Below the pieces are notes generated by a model that was not told the DNA's origin, ran no database searches, and worked only from the letters and a program-made list of their open reading frames with translations. The position numbers and the translations under genes are program-made. From assembly GCA_963575745.1 (NCBI GenBank), contig CAUYUJ010000946.1:43321-107320 (forward strand): DNA of 64,000 bases, in the 5' to 3' direction. Shown here in pieces: positions 33,222 to 42,835 of this stretch (its first letter is position 1; every line of letters begins with the position of its first letter). Source of the DNA: Prorocentrum cordatum (lineage: Eukaryota; Sar; Dinophyceae; Prorocentrales; Prorocentraceae).

Positions 33222-34418
33222 ATGTCTTTCTCTCCGAGTGACGTCGCGGCGATGATCGCCACCGCCGCCAGTGGAGCCTTCAACGGCGCAGGTGCAGATC
33301 AGGTGCGTGAGTGGGTGGACTTCGTCATCAATGTCGACGTCGACCCCGCCAAGAAGCACGATCTCTTCCACTGCGTGTCTGTCGCGCGGCTGCTGGCCGA
33401 GACGGGAGGCAGCATCGCGCCAGCCGACTTCGAAGACCCTCACATGCGGGACATGATCAAGGCGAGCATTCCCGTTCACGCCACCCCGTATGCCACCGAA
33501 CAGGACGACCCGTGGAAGAGCTGGAAAGTCTCGCCGGCACAGATTGTCTTGGCACTCAAGGTGCAGGGGGCGTGCGCGAAGAAAGCCTCGCCAGGACCAT
33601 CGGTGCCACCAGAGGTGGCCCACAACAACAAAGAGCTTTCGGGCATGGCTGAAGCAGTGAAGCAATTTGCGGAACTTCAGTCGCAGGCGCTGCAGAAAGG
33701 GAAGCCGAAAGGACTCAGTTTCAAGTTGCAGGACCGGAAACTCGAGCTGGGCATGCAGCATTTCGCCAAGGATGCACTCCCGTCAGAGGAGGTCCTCGCG
33801 AAGTTCGAGGCGGCGGGGAAGGTCGCGCACGACAAAGGCAGGCCGTGGGTCGGGTCCGCCGAGGGCGAGGATCTGCGCGATCACCACCGCCCAACTTGGA
33901 GCCGGACTCCTATGATCGACGCTGTCGTGGGGGACGGCTCTTACGAGGAGCGGGTGAAGCAGAGCGCTGCCGCCAAGCGGAACATGGCGTGGATGGACAA
34001 AGTCGACTACGCTGGCTTTGCCACGTTCATGGGCCACCTGCACGAGTGGGGATTCAAGGTAATCCTCACCAAGGCATGCAGCATCGCTGACTTCCTTGCG
34101 TACGCCCACAACATCGTGCGAATCGCCGAGGAACACGGTGGAGTCAGGACAGCTTATCAATACGATGTTCTCCAGAGGAGGGCCATGGCCAGGGCTCTGG
34201 AGGAAGACGTCGTAGATTTGGCGCCTTACTTTGCCAAGATCGATCGTGAAAACCTAGCTGACGCCAAAGACAAAGTGAACAAAAGCTTCACGGAGGCTGG
34301 CCGGGCTGTGACAGCTAAGGGGCAGCAGTCGAAGGGTCAGCCCAAAGGCTGCGCCAAGGGCGTCACCGACAAGGGCGGCAAGGGGAGCAAGAAAGAGTTC
34401 CGACGGCACAGAGGCTGA
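33222..34418 (+). CDS. Gag-like protein of the YR element
   Basis: 398 residues from the ATG at 33,222; the frame is open 51 bases further upstream without a better start. It aligns with the minus-strand remnant at 1,840-3,218 along most of its length (KHDL, SPAQIVLALKVQG, ALPSEEVL, HRPTWSRTP, YAGFATFMGHLHEWG, IAEEHGGVRTAY), which marks it as a conserved element protein. The C-terminus is Lys/Gly-rich and basic, suited to RNA binding. No CCHC knuckle is present. It precedes RT by 124 bp, the gag position in DIRS-like elements. Its function is inferred from position. Confidence 0.75.
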   Translation: MSFSPSDVAAMIATAASGAFNGAGADQVREWVDFVINVDVDPAKKHDLFHCVSVARLLAETGGSIAPADFEDPHMRDMIKASIPVHATPYATEQDDPWKSWKVSPAQIVLALKVQGACAKKASPGPSVPPEVAHNNKELSGMAEAVKQFAELQSQALQKGKPKGLSFKLQDRKLELGMQHFAKDALPSEEVLAKFEAAGKVAHDKGRPWVGSAEGEDLRDHHRPTWSRTPMIDAVVGDGSYEERVKQSAAAKRNMAWMDKVDYAGFATFMGHLHEWGFKVILTKACSIADFLAYAHNIVRIAEEHGGVRTAYQYDVLQRRAMARALEEDVVDLAPYFAKIDRENLADAKDKVNKSFTEAGRAVTAKGQQSKGQPKGCAKGVTDKGGKGSKKEFRRHRG

Positions 34419-34542
34419 CAACCGGCCTGTCCGGTCGCCGGCCAAGCGCCCCAAGGGCACGGCGGGCACCGATTATCAGCACAGGTCTCGCAGCCCCCGC
34501 TCCGGCAATCAGCAGTACAACAGTTGGGGAAACAAGTGGTGA

Positions 34543-36693
34543 GTGGGCCAAGCACCACTAGTCGAGGGCGCCGGGAGTGATATCTCGGAGGAAGCATCAG
34601 ACGACACGGAAGCGTCGCCGCTTCCAGGTACCAGTTCAAGGTCAAGTGAGTCAGCAAATTCTCCACTCGAAGCTGTCCAGGCAGCTTTCTCTGCATTTAG
34701 CGCCCGCGAGGATTTGCATAGCCTGGGTCCGAGCGACCACTTGCGCTGGGCCAGCGGCTTGCCAGAAGCCGACGATAGCCCGCGCGTGCCAACATTTTTA
34801 AACGGCCATTTTGCGAGATCGGTTTCAATGTCGGTTGCCGAGCTGCAAACCGCTCGCCAGTCTGCTCTTGCTTTTTGGAAGCATCGGAAGCTAGTGACGG
34901 ACCCACAGTGGCAGACTATCTTTAGAAGTTTGCCAGCTCACTGTCAGTCAGTGCTGGGTCCGGAGAAGAACCTTCTGCTGCTGAAAGAGATGCTCGAGGC
35001 TATAGCATGGCCAGATAATACCTTGTTTCACAACCTCTGCCATGGCTTCCCTTTGGTGGGGCGCCTGCCTGCTAGTGGCATCCATGCGCCCGCTGCCACG
35101 TCTCCGGAACCAGCCGAGACTTTGCGGTCGCTTTTAGCACATCCGCGCGAGCGGAATGAGGCGACTCTCGGTAGAATCGCCGCGGAAAAGGGCGGCGATA
35201 CGAGGGTTAGGACTCAATTTTTATCGGCCTGCTCAAAAGAGGTCGAAGATGGCAAGGCCCGCTTCCGTAACCTAGACGTAAATTCTTGTGTTTTAACAGC
35301 TCGCTTCCCTATCGTGCAGGGGGAGAGAGACGGAATGCCAAAAATTCGTTGCATAGACGATTTCACTGCGTCTGCGGTGAATGGCGCGGTTGTACATAGT
35401 GAAAGAACATGTCCAGACACGCTGGACACTTTGGTGGCATTAGTGCGCCACGCAGCAGCAGGCAAGCAACACATTGCCATGAGGTGGAGGAAAGATGACT
35501 TCCGGCACGCTTTTAAGACACTGCCGATTTGCAGCGGCCACTTGCCGCTAGCAGTGACAGCTTGGCCAGAAACAGTGGCAGACGGTAAAGCGTTACAGTT
35601 GCTGTGCCTACCATTTGGCTCTTCCGCATCAGTGTCCGGTTGGGATCGTTTCGGTCTCGCCATTCAAGGCATTTTGGCAGCTCTGTTTCACTTGTTATAT
35701 TTGCGTTTTGTCGACGATATGTTCGCCGGCGATTCGGCCCTGGAGGGGCGCGATATTGGCAGTGACTGCTTAATCGGCCCCGCCGGCTCTGCGCGCCTGG
35801 CAAGAGCAGTCGTGTCAGAACTGCTGGGCTGGGATCTCGACGCCGGCAAAGCCGTCACGGAGGCCACTAAGACCGTAATCCTCGGAGTCTGCGTAGAATT
35901 TGACGACCACAACCAGCTGATCCAGTTTTCTCTCGAAGCAGAGAGGTTGGAAAAATGGACCGCAGAAATTCGTGAGGCTCTGCGGCGAAGATCGCTCTCG
36001 CCTGCGCGGGCTTTAAAATTAGCAGGCAAATTGAGCTGGGGTGCGACCGCCGTCTTCGGCCGAGGCGCGCGCGTTTACCTTGCTGCCATTTACCACCACG
36101 GCTCAGGCAACCAGAGCCGGCTGTCCCAGCGCACCAAATTGTGTCTGCGTTGGTGGCTGCGGTTTTTACAGGAACCGCCATCGAGGAGCGTCCCGGTGAT
36201 ACGTCGCCAGAAGAAGCGTTGCATCCTTTACACCGACGCCACAGGCCAGGGACGGATGGCATGGGTCATCCAGACTCCCTGTTTAAAGGCTTGGGCTGCT
36301 GCTGATGTCCCAGCAAAGGCGAGGCAGTGGGTGCTTCATCGGAAGAATCAGATCGGCACTTGGGAGCTCATGGCGGCTCTCTGCGCGCTTAAGTTTTTGC
36401 TGAGTTATCTGCCTGGCGAGTTTGAAATCCTCGCCTTCGTGGATAACACAAGCGCGCTGGGTGCACTTTTACGCGGCTGTTCCAGGCAATTTGATTGGAA
36501 CGAGCTCATAGGCGAGCTTTGGTTTGCAGTCGCGCAGCGTGGTCATTATTTGCACCTTTGGCACGTGCCATCGCATTTAAATTTGGCCGACGCTCCGACC
36601 CGGCCAGAAGCCAAGTCAGAGCAGCTGCGTAAGTTAGCCGCCGACGGGTTTCAAGAAATGCCGTGGTCCTTCCCAGCCGACGCGCCCTGGTGA
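34543..36693 (+). CDS. Reverse transcriptase-RNase H of the YR element
   Basis: 716 residues, open throughout. RT landmarks: KIRCIDDFT and MRWRKDDFRHAFKTLP (motif A region), LLCLPFGSSASVSGWDR (motif B), and YLRFVDDMFAGD (motif C; catalytic Asp about residues 391-392). RNase H follows with ILYTDATGQG (Asp565), IGTWELMAAL (Glu608), LAFVDNTSAL (Asp634) and HLNLADAPTRPE (Asp683), in canonical order. All catalytic residues are present. The frame begins with GTG at 34,543. The first ATG is well inside (SVSMSVAEL), so translation may start at a non-ATG codon, by coupling from gag, or after processing of the transcript. RT would copy the element RNA; DIRS-like elements then form circular DNA used by the recombinase. 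Confidence 0.9.
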   Translation: MGQAPLVEGAGSDISEEASDDTEASPLPGTSSRSSESANSPLEAVQAAFSAFSAREDLHSLGPSDHLRWASGLPEADDSPRVPTFLNGHFARSVSMSVAELQTARQSALAFWKHRKLVTDPQWQTIFRSLPAHCQSVLGPEKNLLLLKEMLEAIAWPDNTLFHNLCHGFPLVGRLPASGIHAPAATSPEPAETLRSLLAHPRERNEATLGRIAAEKGGDTRVRTQFLSACSKEVEDGKARFRNLDVNSCVLTARFPIVQGERDGMPKIRCIDDFTASAVNGAVVHSERTCPDTLDTLVALVRHAAAGKQHIAMRWRKDDFRHAFKTLPICSGHLPLAVTAWPETVADGKALQLLCLPFGSSASVSGWDRFGLAIQGILAALFHLLYLRFVDDMFAGDSALEGRDIGSDCLIGPAGSARLARAVVSELLGWDLDAGKAVTEATKTVILGVCVEFDDHNQLIQFSLEAERLEKWTAEIREALRRRSLSPARALKLAGKLSWGATAVFGRGARVYLAAIYHHGSGNQSRLSQRTKLCLRWWLRFLQEPPSRSVPVIRRQKKRCILYTDATGQGRMAWVIQTPCLKAWAAADVPAKARQWVLHRKNQIGTWELMAALCALKFLLSYLPGEFEILAFVDNTSALGALLRGCSRQFDWNELIGELWFAVAQRGHYLHLWHVPSHLNLADAPTRPEAKSEQLRKLAADGFQEMPWSFPADAPW

Positions 36694-36774
36694 TTCGGAG
36701 ACAGTGAGCGGCAAAGGGGAAAAACATCATCGTAATCCTGTGTTGAGGTCATATCACGTGAGAATCGGTTGTCC

Positions 36775-38406
36775 ATGCAGCTACTTGTGCGCACATTCTC
36801 TGTGTCTTCTGTTCCGGAGCTCTGGCCCAGCATGGCTTTGAGATTCATCGACAAAAGCCGTGCCGCTAAGTACTCGCATCCGCCAGCTGCCAGCGATGAG
36901 GTCGCGGAGGTCCGCGTCGAGGTGGAAGCGTCCCCTCTGGCGGCCGTCGTCCGCGGCGTCGCGGCGCAGGCAGAGCCAGGGCACCACGTCACGGGCTTGA
37001 TCGCTGCGTTGACAGAATCGGGCTTCAAACACATGTCGGATCTGAGCGACGTTGGAGCCGACGACTTCGCAGAGCTCGTGCCGGCATTCGCCGCTTGCAA
37101 CAGCAGCTTCGTCAAAGCCTTCTTGTCGCACTGCCAGAGCAGCGCCAGTCGCGAGCAGGCAGCTCAAGCGCACAAGCCTGGCGGGCGAACGGAGCCCCAG
37201 CGCCCGGCATCTCTGGCAGCGGGCGTCGCTGCGCAGGCGGGCTCCGCCTCGGGCGGCGCCGGCGCTGGCTATGCTGGCGACCAGACGCCCACTGCGAAGC
37301 GATTGGACGCCCCCGCCGAAGAGAAGGCCCGCGCTGCTTTTCTAGTGCTTGGAGAGGCGCGGCGGGCGCGGGCCGCTCCTGCGCCTGCAGTGCTTGCAGC
37401 CGCCGTGGCAGCTGCTGCCAATTGCAGCTGCTATCCGGGAGCGGAGCCCACTGGCAGGCCACGGGACGAGATCAAGCGGGCTCGTCGCGAAGCCAGCGGC
37501 GGCGACCATCTGAGCTTGCACACCTTGTGGGTGGAATTTGCCAGCTGGAGGAAAAGCGCCTCCCAGTATGCTTCCGCAGTGCGCCTGTGGGGCGACGCTG
37601 CCACTGCTGTCGGGGCGCCTGGGTGGCCACCAACAGAACTGATCCTTGACACTTTCGTTGGTTTGTTTCGCAACGGCCACACCTTGCAGAGATACGTGTC
37701 GCACGTGCGCAGTGTCTTGCACTTGGTGCAGGCTCCGCTGGGCGTCCTCGCAGATACGCATAGATTGTCGAGAGGCGCCGAAAAGATAACGAAGTATGAA
37801 TTCAGAAGAGAGAAAATCCGTGCCACAGCTGAGGAGACCAGACGCATCCGTAAGTGGTGCTCGGAAGCCGGATATCCGACACTAGCGGCCTCGTGGGCGA
37901 TTGCCCGCCATTTTTGCTTGAGATATTCTGAAGTACTAAATCTGGGGACCCACGCGGTCGCATTTCGTTTTACCGGCGAGGGCCGTAAAACGTGCATCAT
38001 CCGTTTTGCTCACCGGAAGTCGTACAATGAACCCTGCGAGACGACGAGGCGTTGCATCTGCCACCAGCAGGGTCGGCTCCTGTGCGGTGCTTGCACACTG
38101 TTCTCCTTAGGAGAAACAAGCGCTGTTCCTTTTTCAGGAATCCAATACGCCGACGCTCTCGCTGTGCTAAAGCTGGCAGCGAACGCCCTGCATCTGCGCA
38201 GCGCGCCTGCTTGGGGCACGCATGCGTTCAGGAGAGGGTTCGCAAACGAAGCCCTCCAACAAGGAGGGCCGACAGCATTGTTCTTTAGCGGTGGATGGAA
38301 AGGCGTGGCTGCTTTCGGCTATGCTAGCGCCCAGAGCCGAGGGGCTCTCACGGCCGCTGAATGGCTAGTAGAACATTCTGACTCCAGCGACGGCGAGCAG
38401 GACTGA
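36775..38406 (+). CDS. Tyrosine recombinase of the YR element
   Basis: 543 residues from the ATG at 36,775 (MQLLVRTFSV). A 170-residue N-terminal region is followed by an Ala/Arg-rich linker and a core-binding-like domain (LHTLWVEFASWRKSASQYA). The catalytic domain has Arg383 (FCLRYSEVLNL), a Cys-cluster insertion (CICHQQGRLLCGAC), His483-x-x-Arg486 (HAFRRGFANEAL), Trp about 507 (SGGWKG) and the nucleophile Tyr516 (AFGYASAQ). All residues of the R-HxxR-W-Y set are present. It replaces an integrase and would insert a circular copy by site-specific recombination without target duplication, as the minisatellite joints show. RT and this ORF are in the same frame, separated by stops. Confidence 0.9.
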   Translation: MQLLVRTFSVSSVPELWPSMALRFIDKSRAAKYSHPPAASDEVAEVRVEVEASPLAAVVRGVAAQAEPGHHVTGLIAALTESGFKHMSDLSDVGADDFAELVPAFAACNSSFVKAFLSHCQSSASREQAAQAHKPGGRTEPQRPASLAAGVAAQAGSASGGAGAGYAGDQTPTAKRLDAPAEEKARAAFLVLGEARRARAAPAPAVLAAAVAAAANCSCYPGAEPTGRPRDEIKRARREASGGDHLSLHTLWVEFASWRKSASQYASAVRLWGDAATAVGAPGWPPTELILDTFVGLFRNGHTLQRYVSHVRSVLHLVQAPLGVLADTHRLSRGAEKITKYEFRREKIRATAEETRRIRKWCSEAGYPTLAASWAIARHFCLRYSEVLNLGTHAVAFRFTGEGRKTCIIRFAHRKSYNEPCETTRRCICHQQGRLLCGACTLFSLGETSAVPFSGIQYADALAVLKLAANALHLRSAPAWGTHAFRRGFANEALQQGGPTALFFSGGWKGVAAFGYASAQSRGALTAAEWLVEHSDSSDGEQD

Positions 38407-38500
38407 GTTCGCATCGTTTGCATTGGGGCAAGGGAAAACACATCACGATGTCCTCTCCTCAGGCGCTGCTGCGCGGTCCGCCGCCTCCTGGTGCATTGGG

Positions 38501-38688
38501 AACCTCAGGACAGGGTCCAGGAGGCTCCGGCCAGGCAGCGCTTTCCTTTTGCCCCTTGCTGGCGCGAAGGCGCCGGCGCCGAGCCGTGACGGGGCCCCGG
38601 GGCCCGAGAACGTGTTCCGAGGTGCTTCGGGGCACCGCAGAGGCGAGGGCCTGCTTTCCCTTGGGCCGGGCTGCCAAAAATGATTTTC
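38501..38688 (+). repeat. Split repeat B1 of the YR element
   Basis: 188 bp from AACCTCAGGACAGGGTCC to GATTTTC. It looks identical to B2 (39,151-39,338) and to 53-240. It lies 94 bp after the recombinase stop. Confidence 0.92.
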
Positions 38689-38723
38689 ATGAAGCGTAAA
38701 CTCGTTTCCGGCACAGGAAAATC
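38682..38723 (+). promoter_or_regulatory. Putative recombinase site at the B1/A2 junction
   Basis: GATTTTC (38,682-38,688) and GAAAATC (38,717-38,723) form an inverted repeat with a 28-bp spacer. One base further out the arms still match: ATGATTTTC and GAAAATCAT. An inner AAAC/GTTT pair is also present. The junction equals the joint expected in a circular intermediate. Equivalent modules are at 40,599-40,643 and 44,907-44,955. Confidence 0.6.
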
Positions 38724-39150
38724 ATGTGGAGCAGGCCCAAGCGTGTTCGCCTCACCTCCTCTGCTCCATCTCACACGCCTCTGCGCCTGCTTCGCGGGCA
38801 AGCGGTTCCTGGCGGGCCGGCTTGCGTTTTCGGAGGCGGAAGTATTCTCGGTGCTAGTCTCTTGGGTCAGCCGTTCTGGTCGCCCCACAGGAGGCGCTCT
38901 CGGTCTCTGCGGGGAGCAGGGCCAAGCCAGGCCAAAGCACGAGCGACGGCCTGGTGCGCTGTGGCACTGCCCGCTCCCTCGCAGGCACGTGCCTGAGAGC
39001 ATGTCGGCAGGGGCCGCCTTCTCAGGCTCTCTGACCGAACGCTCTCCGCGTGGGACGGCGCCCGCAGGGCGGGCAGCAGCCGCCTGGCGGCGGTTTTGCC
39101 CACCCACATACCACCCTCGCGGCTTTCGCCGGCGCCGCGTCCTGGCAGGG
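38689..39150 (+). repeat. Split repeat A2 of the YR element
   Basis: 462 bp. Its first 405 bp equal A1 at the left end. Its last 52 bp equal the first bases of the window with one visible difference. Confidence 0.9.
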
Positions 39151-39338
39151 AACCTCAGGACAGGGTCCAGGAGGCTCCGGCCAGGCAGCGCTTTCCTTTT
39201 GCCCCTTGCTGGCGCGAAGGCGCCGGCGCCGAGCCGTGACGGGGCCCCGGGGCCCGAGAACGTGTTCCGAGGTGCTTCGGGGCACCGCAGAGGCGAGGGC
39301 CTGCTTTCCCTTGGGCCGGGCTGCCAAAAATGATTTTC
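39151..39338 (+). repeat. Split repeat B2, right end of the YR element
   Basis: It looks identical to B1. It ends GATTTTC at 39,332-39,338, directly followed by CGTGCTTAGATTGCC, the resumed 29-bp minisatellite. Confidence 0.92.
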
Positions 39339-39508
39339 CGTGCTTAGATTGCCGTTGTGGGCGCGTTCGTGCTCAGATTGCCGTTCTGGGCGTTTCCGTG
39401 CTCAGATTGCCGTTTTGGGCGTTTCTGTGCTCAGAGTGCCGTTCTGGGCGTTTCCGTGCTCAGAGTGCTGTTCTGGGCGTTTCCGTGCTCAGATTGCCGT
39501 TCTGGGTG
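39339..39508. repeat. 29-bp minisatellite, remainder right of the YR insertion
   Basis: About six units of the array that stops at 29,819. It ends at GGGTGTGTG near 39,508. Confidence 0.93.
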
Positions 39509-39559
39509 TGTGATTCTTTTTTCTTCTTCATGTATGACTCAGTGCGTTTTCGTCGGTGT

Positions 39560-40060
39560 TTTCGTTGGTTTTTTCTTTTCGTTGGTTAGGGGGGGGTCTG
39601 CTCCAAGTGAGCCCCCAGTAGCGTTTCGGTTCGTGCCGGCGGCTGGCCAAGCGCACCAGCCGGTAGAAGCTTCCCAGGTGGGAATGGAGCAACAGCCGTG
39701 CGGCAGGCTGCTCTGCACAGCTCCTGGATAAGGTGCGGGTCCTTGCCTGGATAAGGCATACCCACCAGGTCGCCGGCGCTCCTCGTCGCCATTCTCCCAG
39801 CAGGGCACACCCGAGGTTGCTCCAGGTGGGCCCCCAGAGGTGTTTCGCTTCCTGCCGGTGGCTAGCCAAGCGGACCATCCAGCAGAAGGTTTCCCAAGTG
39901 GGAACGGTGCGCAGCTGGGCCCCAAGGGATGTTTCGGCTTCCTGCCGGTGATTGGCCAAGCGGGCCAGCCAGCAGAAGGTCCCCAAGTGGGACCCGCGCA
40001 ACAGCTGCTTTGCACAGCTCCTGGATAAGGAGCGGGTCCCTGCCTGGAGGAGGGTGCCCC
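39560..40060. repeat. Third cluster of the ~216-bp CCTGGATAAGG repeat
   Basis: Diverged units related to 16,975-17,395 are recognised by GGCAGGCTGCTCTGC, TCCTGGATAAGG and GGCATACCCACC. The left edge is the inverse of the C-run plus CTAACCAACG edge seen at 17,390. At about 40,050 the repeat is interrupted by the end of another YR element. No gene. Confidence 0.7.
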
Positions 40061-40073
40061 TTGGGGGCCACCG

Positions 40074-40179
40074 GAAAATCTATTTGCCCGCCTTCTGGTA
40101 GAGTGGGCGCGCCTGCAGTGGGCCAGGAATCTGGACGCTGCCGGCGCGACAGGCGAGTGAGAGCCCCGAAAGAAGCGCC
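40074..40179 (-). repeat. B2 repeat of a second YR element (family 2)
   Basis: This 106-bp block looks identical to 40,637-40,742. On the minus strand it ends CAAATAGATTTTC, the same GATTTTC terminus as the large element. It lies furthest from the recombinase remnant, as B2 should. Confidence 0.8.
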
Positions 40180-40636
40180 ACGCGCCGGCCCCGCACTCCC
40201 CAGAAGCCACACCAAGCCAAAAGGGCGGGCGGGCGGGCAACGACGAAGGCGATGACAAACAACACCACGGGCGCTGCGAACAGCACCTGGCCCACTATGT
40301 GGACCACTGGGGGCTTGCAAAGACCCTCCGGTGGAGCGAGTGCACCCCCGCAGGGCGCTTGCTCCGCGGCGGCCGTGGTGCCGGGAACTTGCTATCCCGC
40401 CCCCGAGCCGGGCGGTGCCCCGATCGGCCTCCGGAGTTGTCGAAGACCACCGCTGTTCCGAGTTGGAGCCAACCAGGCCTTGGAAGAAATCCGCTGCTCC
40501 GTCGGGAGCCCAAGCCGTGACTGCCCACGAGTTTACGTACACTGTTAAAGCCATCAATTGATGAATCCACCAACCGGTTTACATCAGGCGGGGCTTTAGA
40601 TTTTCCTCCCATCGAAACCTTTGGTTTAGGGGGTAT
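40180..40636 (-). repeat. A2 region of the second YR element
   Basis: About 457 bp between the two B copies, almost the same length as A2 of the large element (462 bp). On the minus strand it starts ATACCCCCTAAACC and has GAAAATC (plus-strand GATTTTC at 40,599-40,605) 31 bp in. The matching A1 would be at the element's missing left end. No gene. Confidence 0.65.
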
Positions 40637-40742
40637 GAAAATCTATTTGCCCGCCTTCTGGTAGAGTGGGCGCGCCTGCAGTGGGCCAGGAATCTGGACG
40701 CTGCCGGCGCGACAGGCGAGTGAGAGCCCCGAAAGAAGCGCC
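40637..40742 (-). repeat. B1 repeat of the second YR element
   Basis: 106 bp that look identical to B2 at 40,074-40,179, located between A2 and the recombinase remnant. With the remnant it gives the order recombinase-B1-A2-B2. Confidence 0.8.
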
Positions 40743-40923
40743 CCAATGGTGAGGGCTCGACTCGCCCTGTCCATAACACTCCCAATGTAGGCGACTCGGG
40801 CCCGGATCCCCGCGTGAGTTCTGGAGCATCGTTCCGTTTTTAAATCCCGGACCTCCTGGACTTGGGACAAGCAGGGCTCGCTCGGAATAGCGCCAGCCAG
40901 ATAGCATATTGCTGTCGTTTTTC

Positions 40924-41256
40924 TCAACTCTCTACGCCTGATCCATCGTCTGACGAATCGGAAAACTCTGCTGCCCACTTAGCAGCCAGAACTTCCCCCT
41001 TCGTCTGCGCCGCGGCGTAGCCGAACGCAGCTAAGCCACGCCAGCCGCCTGAATAAAACAAGGCTGGCACTCCCCCATGGCGCAGGGCGTCATTGGCCCA
41101 ACCGCGGCGGAAGCAGTGGGTGCCCCATTCTGCTCCTCTCGGGAAACCAAGTGCTAGAGCTGCAGTTTTCAATGCTGCTAAAGCCCTGTCGTACTGGAGG
41201 ATTGGAAATACTGCTCCCTGGCCGCAACGTCGACGCAAGACGCAGACCCCGCACAA
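40924..41256 (-). pseudogene. Tyrosine recombinase, C-terminal fragment (second YR element)
   Basis: The minus-strand frame shows a Cys pair (CGVCVLRRRCGQG), then WGTHCFRRGWANDAL (HxxR), YSGGWRGLAAFGYAAAQ (Trp and nucleophile Tyr) and the acidic C-terminus EFSDSSDDGSG. It aligns without gaps with the last ~110 residues of the intact recombinase at 36,775-38,406 but differs at many positions. Everything upstream is lost; the frame runs into a satellite at about 41,440. It belongs to the element whose B1-A2-B2 end follows. Confidence 0.85.
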
Positions 41257-41439
41257 GTCTGGCGAGCTCGCCGGCGCGCTCCTCGTCGCAAGCCCGCGCT
41301 CCTCGTCACCACGTCCGCCCCCGCTCCTTGTCGCCATGCGTTCACCGTCTCGCGCCCGCTCCTCGTCGTGAAGGGGTTTTTGGCCTTGCGGCCATGCCCT
41401 GGCTCGCGCCCTTGCTGGCGACTGCCGCTCGTCGCAGCG

Positions 41440-42835
41440 CCCGGCAAGGTAATCTGGGCGTGCAGGGCCCCCTGTCCGGGTGCGGTCTCGCCCTTGCACC
41501 CAGGAAGAGGCAATCTCGCGCGGTTGCGGGCGAACCGCGTGCGTTCCGCGCTCGCGCGCCCAGACGAGCCATTTGGCTACAATTCTGTGCTCACGCGCCC
41601 AGACGGGCCATCTGGGCGCCCAGACGGGCGGTCTGGGCGCAATTTCGCGCTCGCGTGCCCAGGCGGGCCATCCGAGCGCAATTCCGCGCTCATGCGCCCA
41701 GGCGGGCCGTTCGAGCGCAATTATGTGCTCGCACGCCCAGGCGGGCAATCCGGCGCAAATCCGCGCTCGCGCGCCCAGGCGCTCGCACGCCCAGACGGCG
41801 ATCCGGAAAAATTTCGCGCTTGCGCGCCCAGGTGGGCCATTTGAGCGCAATTCCGCGCTCGCGCGCCCAGACGGGCCATCCGAGCGCAATTCCGCGCTCG
41901 CGCGCCTAGACGGGCCATTCGGCTGCCATTCTGTGCGCACGCGCCCAGACGGGCGATCTGGGCGCAATTCCGCGCTTGCGCGCCCAGGCGCGCCATCCGA
42001 GCGCAATTTTGCGCTCGCGCCCAGACGGGCGATCCGGGCGCAATTCCGCGCTCGCGCGCCCAGGCGGGCCCTCCGAGCGGGAGCTCGCGCGACCAGGCGG
42101 GCCGGCCAATCGAGCGCAATTCCGCGCTGGCGCACCCAAACAGCCCATCCGAGCGCAATTCTGTGCTCAAGCGCCCAGACGGGCGATCTGGGCGCAATTC
42201 CGCGCTCGCGCGCCCAGGCGGGCCATCTGAGCGCACTTCCGCGCTCGCGCGCCCAGGCGGGCGATCCGGGCGCAATTCCGCGCTCGCGCGCACAGGGGGG
42301 CCATTCGTTCAGCGCGCGCACGCCCAGACGGGCGATCTGGGCGCAATTTCGCGCTCGCGTGCCCAGGCGGGCCATCCGAGCGCAATTCCGCGCTCATGCG
42401 CCCAGGCAGGCCGTTCGAGCGCAATTATGTGCTCGCACGCCCAGGCGGGCAATCCGGGCGCAAATCCGCGCTCGCGCGCCCAGGCGCTCGCACGCCCAGA
42501 CGGCGATCCGGGCGCGATTCCGCGCTGACGCGCCCAAGCGGGCCATCTGAGCGCAATTCCGCGCTCGCGCGCCCAGACGGGCCGTTTGAGCGCAATTCTG
42601 TGTTCACGCGCCCAGACGGGCGATCCGGGCGCAATTACGCGCGCGCGCGCCCAGGCGGGCCATTTGAGCGCAATTTCGCGCTCGCGCCCCCAGACGGGCG
42701 ATTCGGCGCAATTCCGCGCTCGCCGCCCAGGCGGGCCGTCCGAGCGCAATCCCGCGCTCGCGCGCCCAGACGGGCCATCCGAGCGCAATGTTGTGCTCAC
42801 GCGCCCAGACGGGAGATCCGGGTGCAATTCAGCAG
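41440..42835. repeat. 39-bp GC-rich satellite with a 703-bp higher-order repeat
   Basis: The unit is GCGCAATTCCGCGCTCGCGC followed by GCCCAGACGGGCCATCCGA; units at 41,845 and 41,884 show the 39-bp period. A block of variant units starting at 41,641 recurs at 42,344, offset 703 bp, which implies a later block duplication. The period is divisible by 3, so long Arg/Ala-rich frames appear on both strands; these are not genes. Confidence 0.93.

Larger units (their letters stand above)
29820..39338 (+). mobile_element. Nearly complete YR retrotransposon with split direct repeats (Ngaro/PAT-type)
   Basis: The layout is A1 (29,820-30,224), internal region with three ORFs, B1 (38,501-38,688), A2 (38,689-39,150), B2 (39,151-39,338). 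This A1-ORFs-B1-A2-B2 order is the hallmark of PAT/Ngaro-type tyrosine-recombinase elements. A1 and the first 405 bp of A2 differ at one visible base; B1 and B2 look identical, so the copy is young. It sits inside one unit of the 29-bp minisatellite, with no target duplication. The left joint is GGGCGTTTC/ATGAAG and the right joint is TGATTTTC/CGTGCTTAG, consistent with exchange at a TTTC core. The leader (30,225-33,221) carries a rearranged RT fragment and a satellite. Confidence 0.9.

Noticed and set aside
40924-42375. 483-codon minus-strand ORF taken as one protein
   Set aside because: Only its last ~110 codons match a recombinase; the rest is read-through of the 39-bp satellite.
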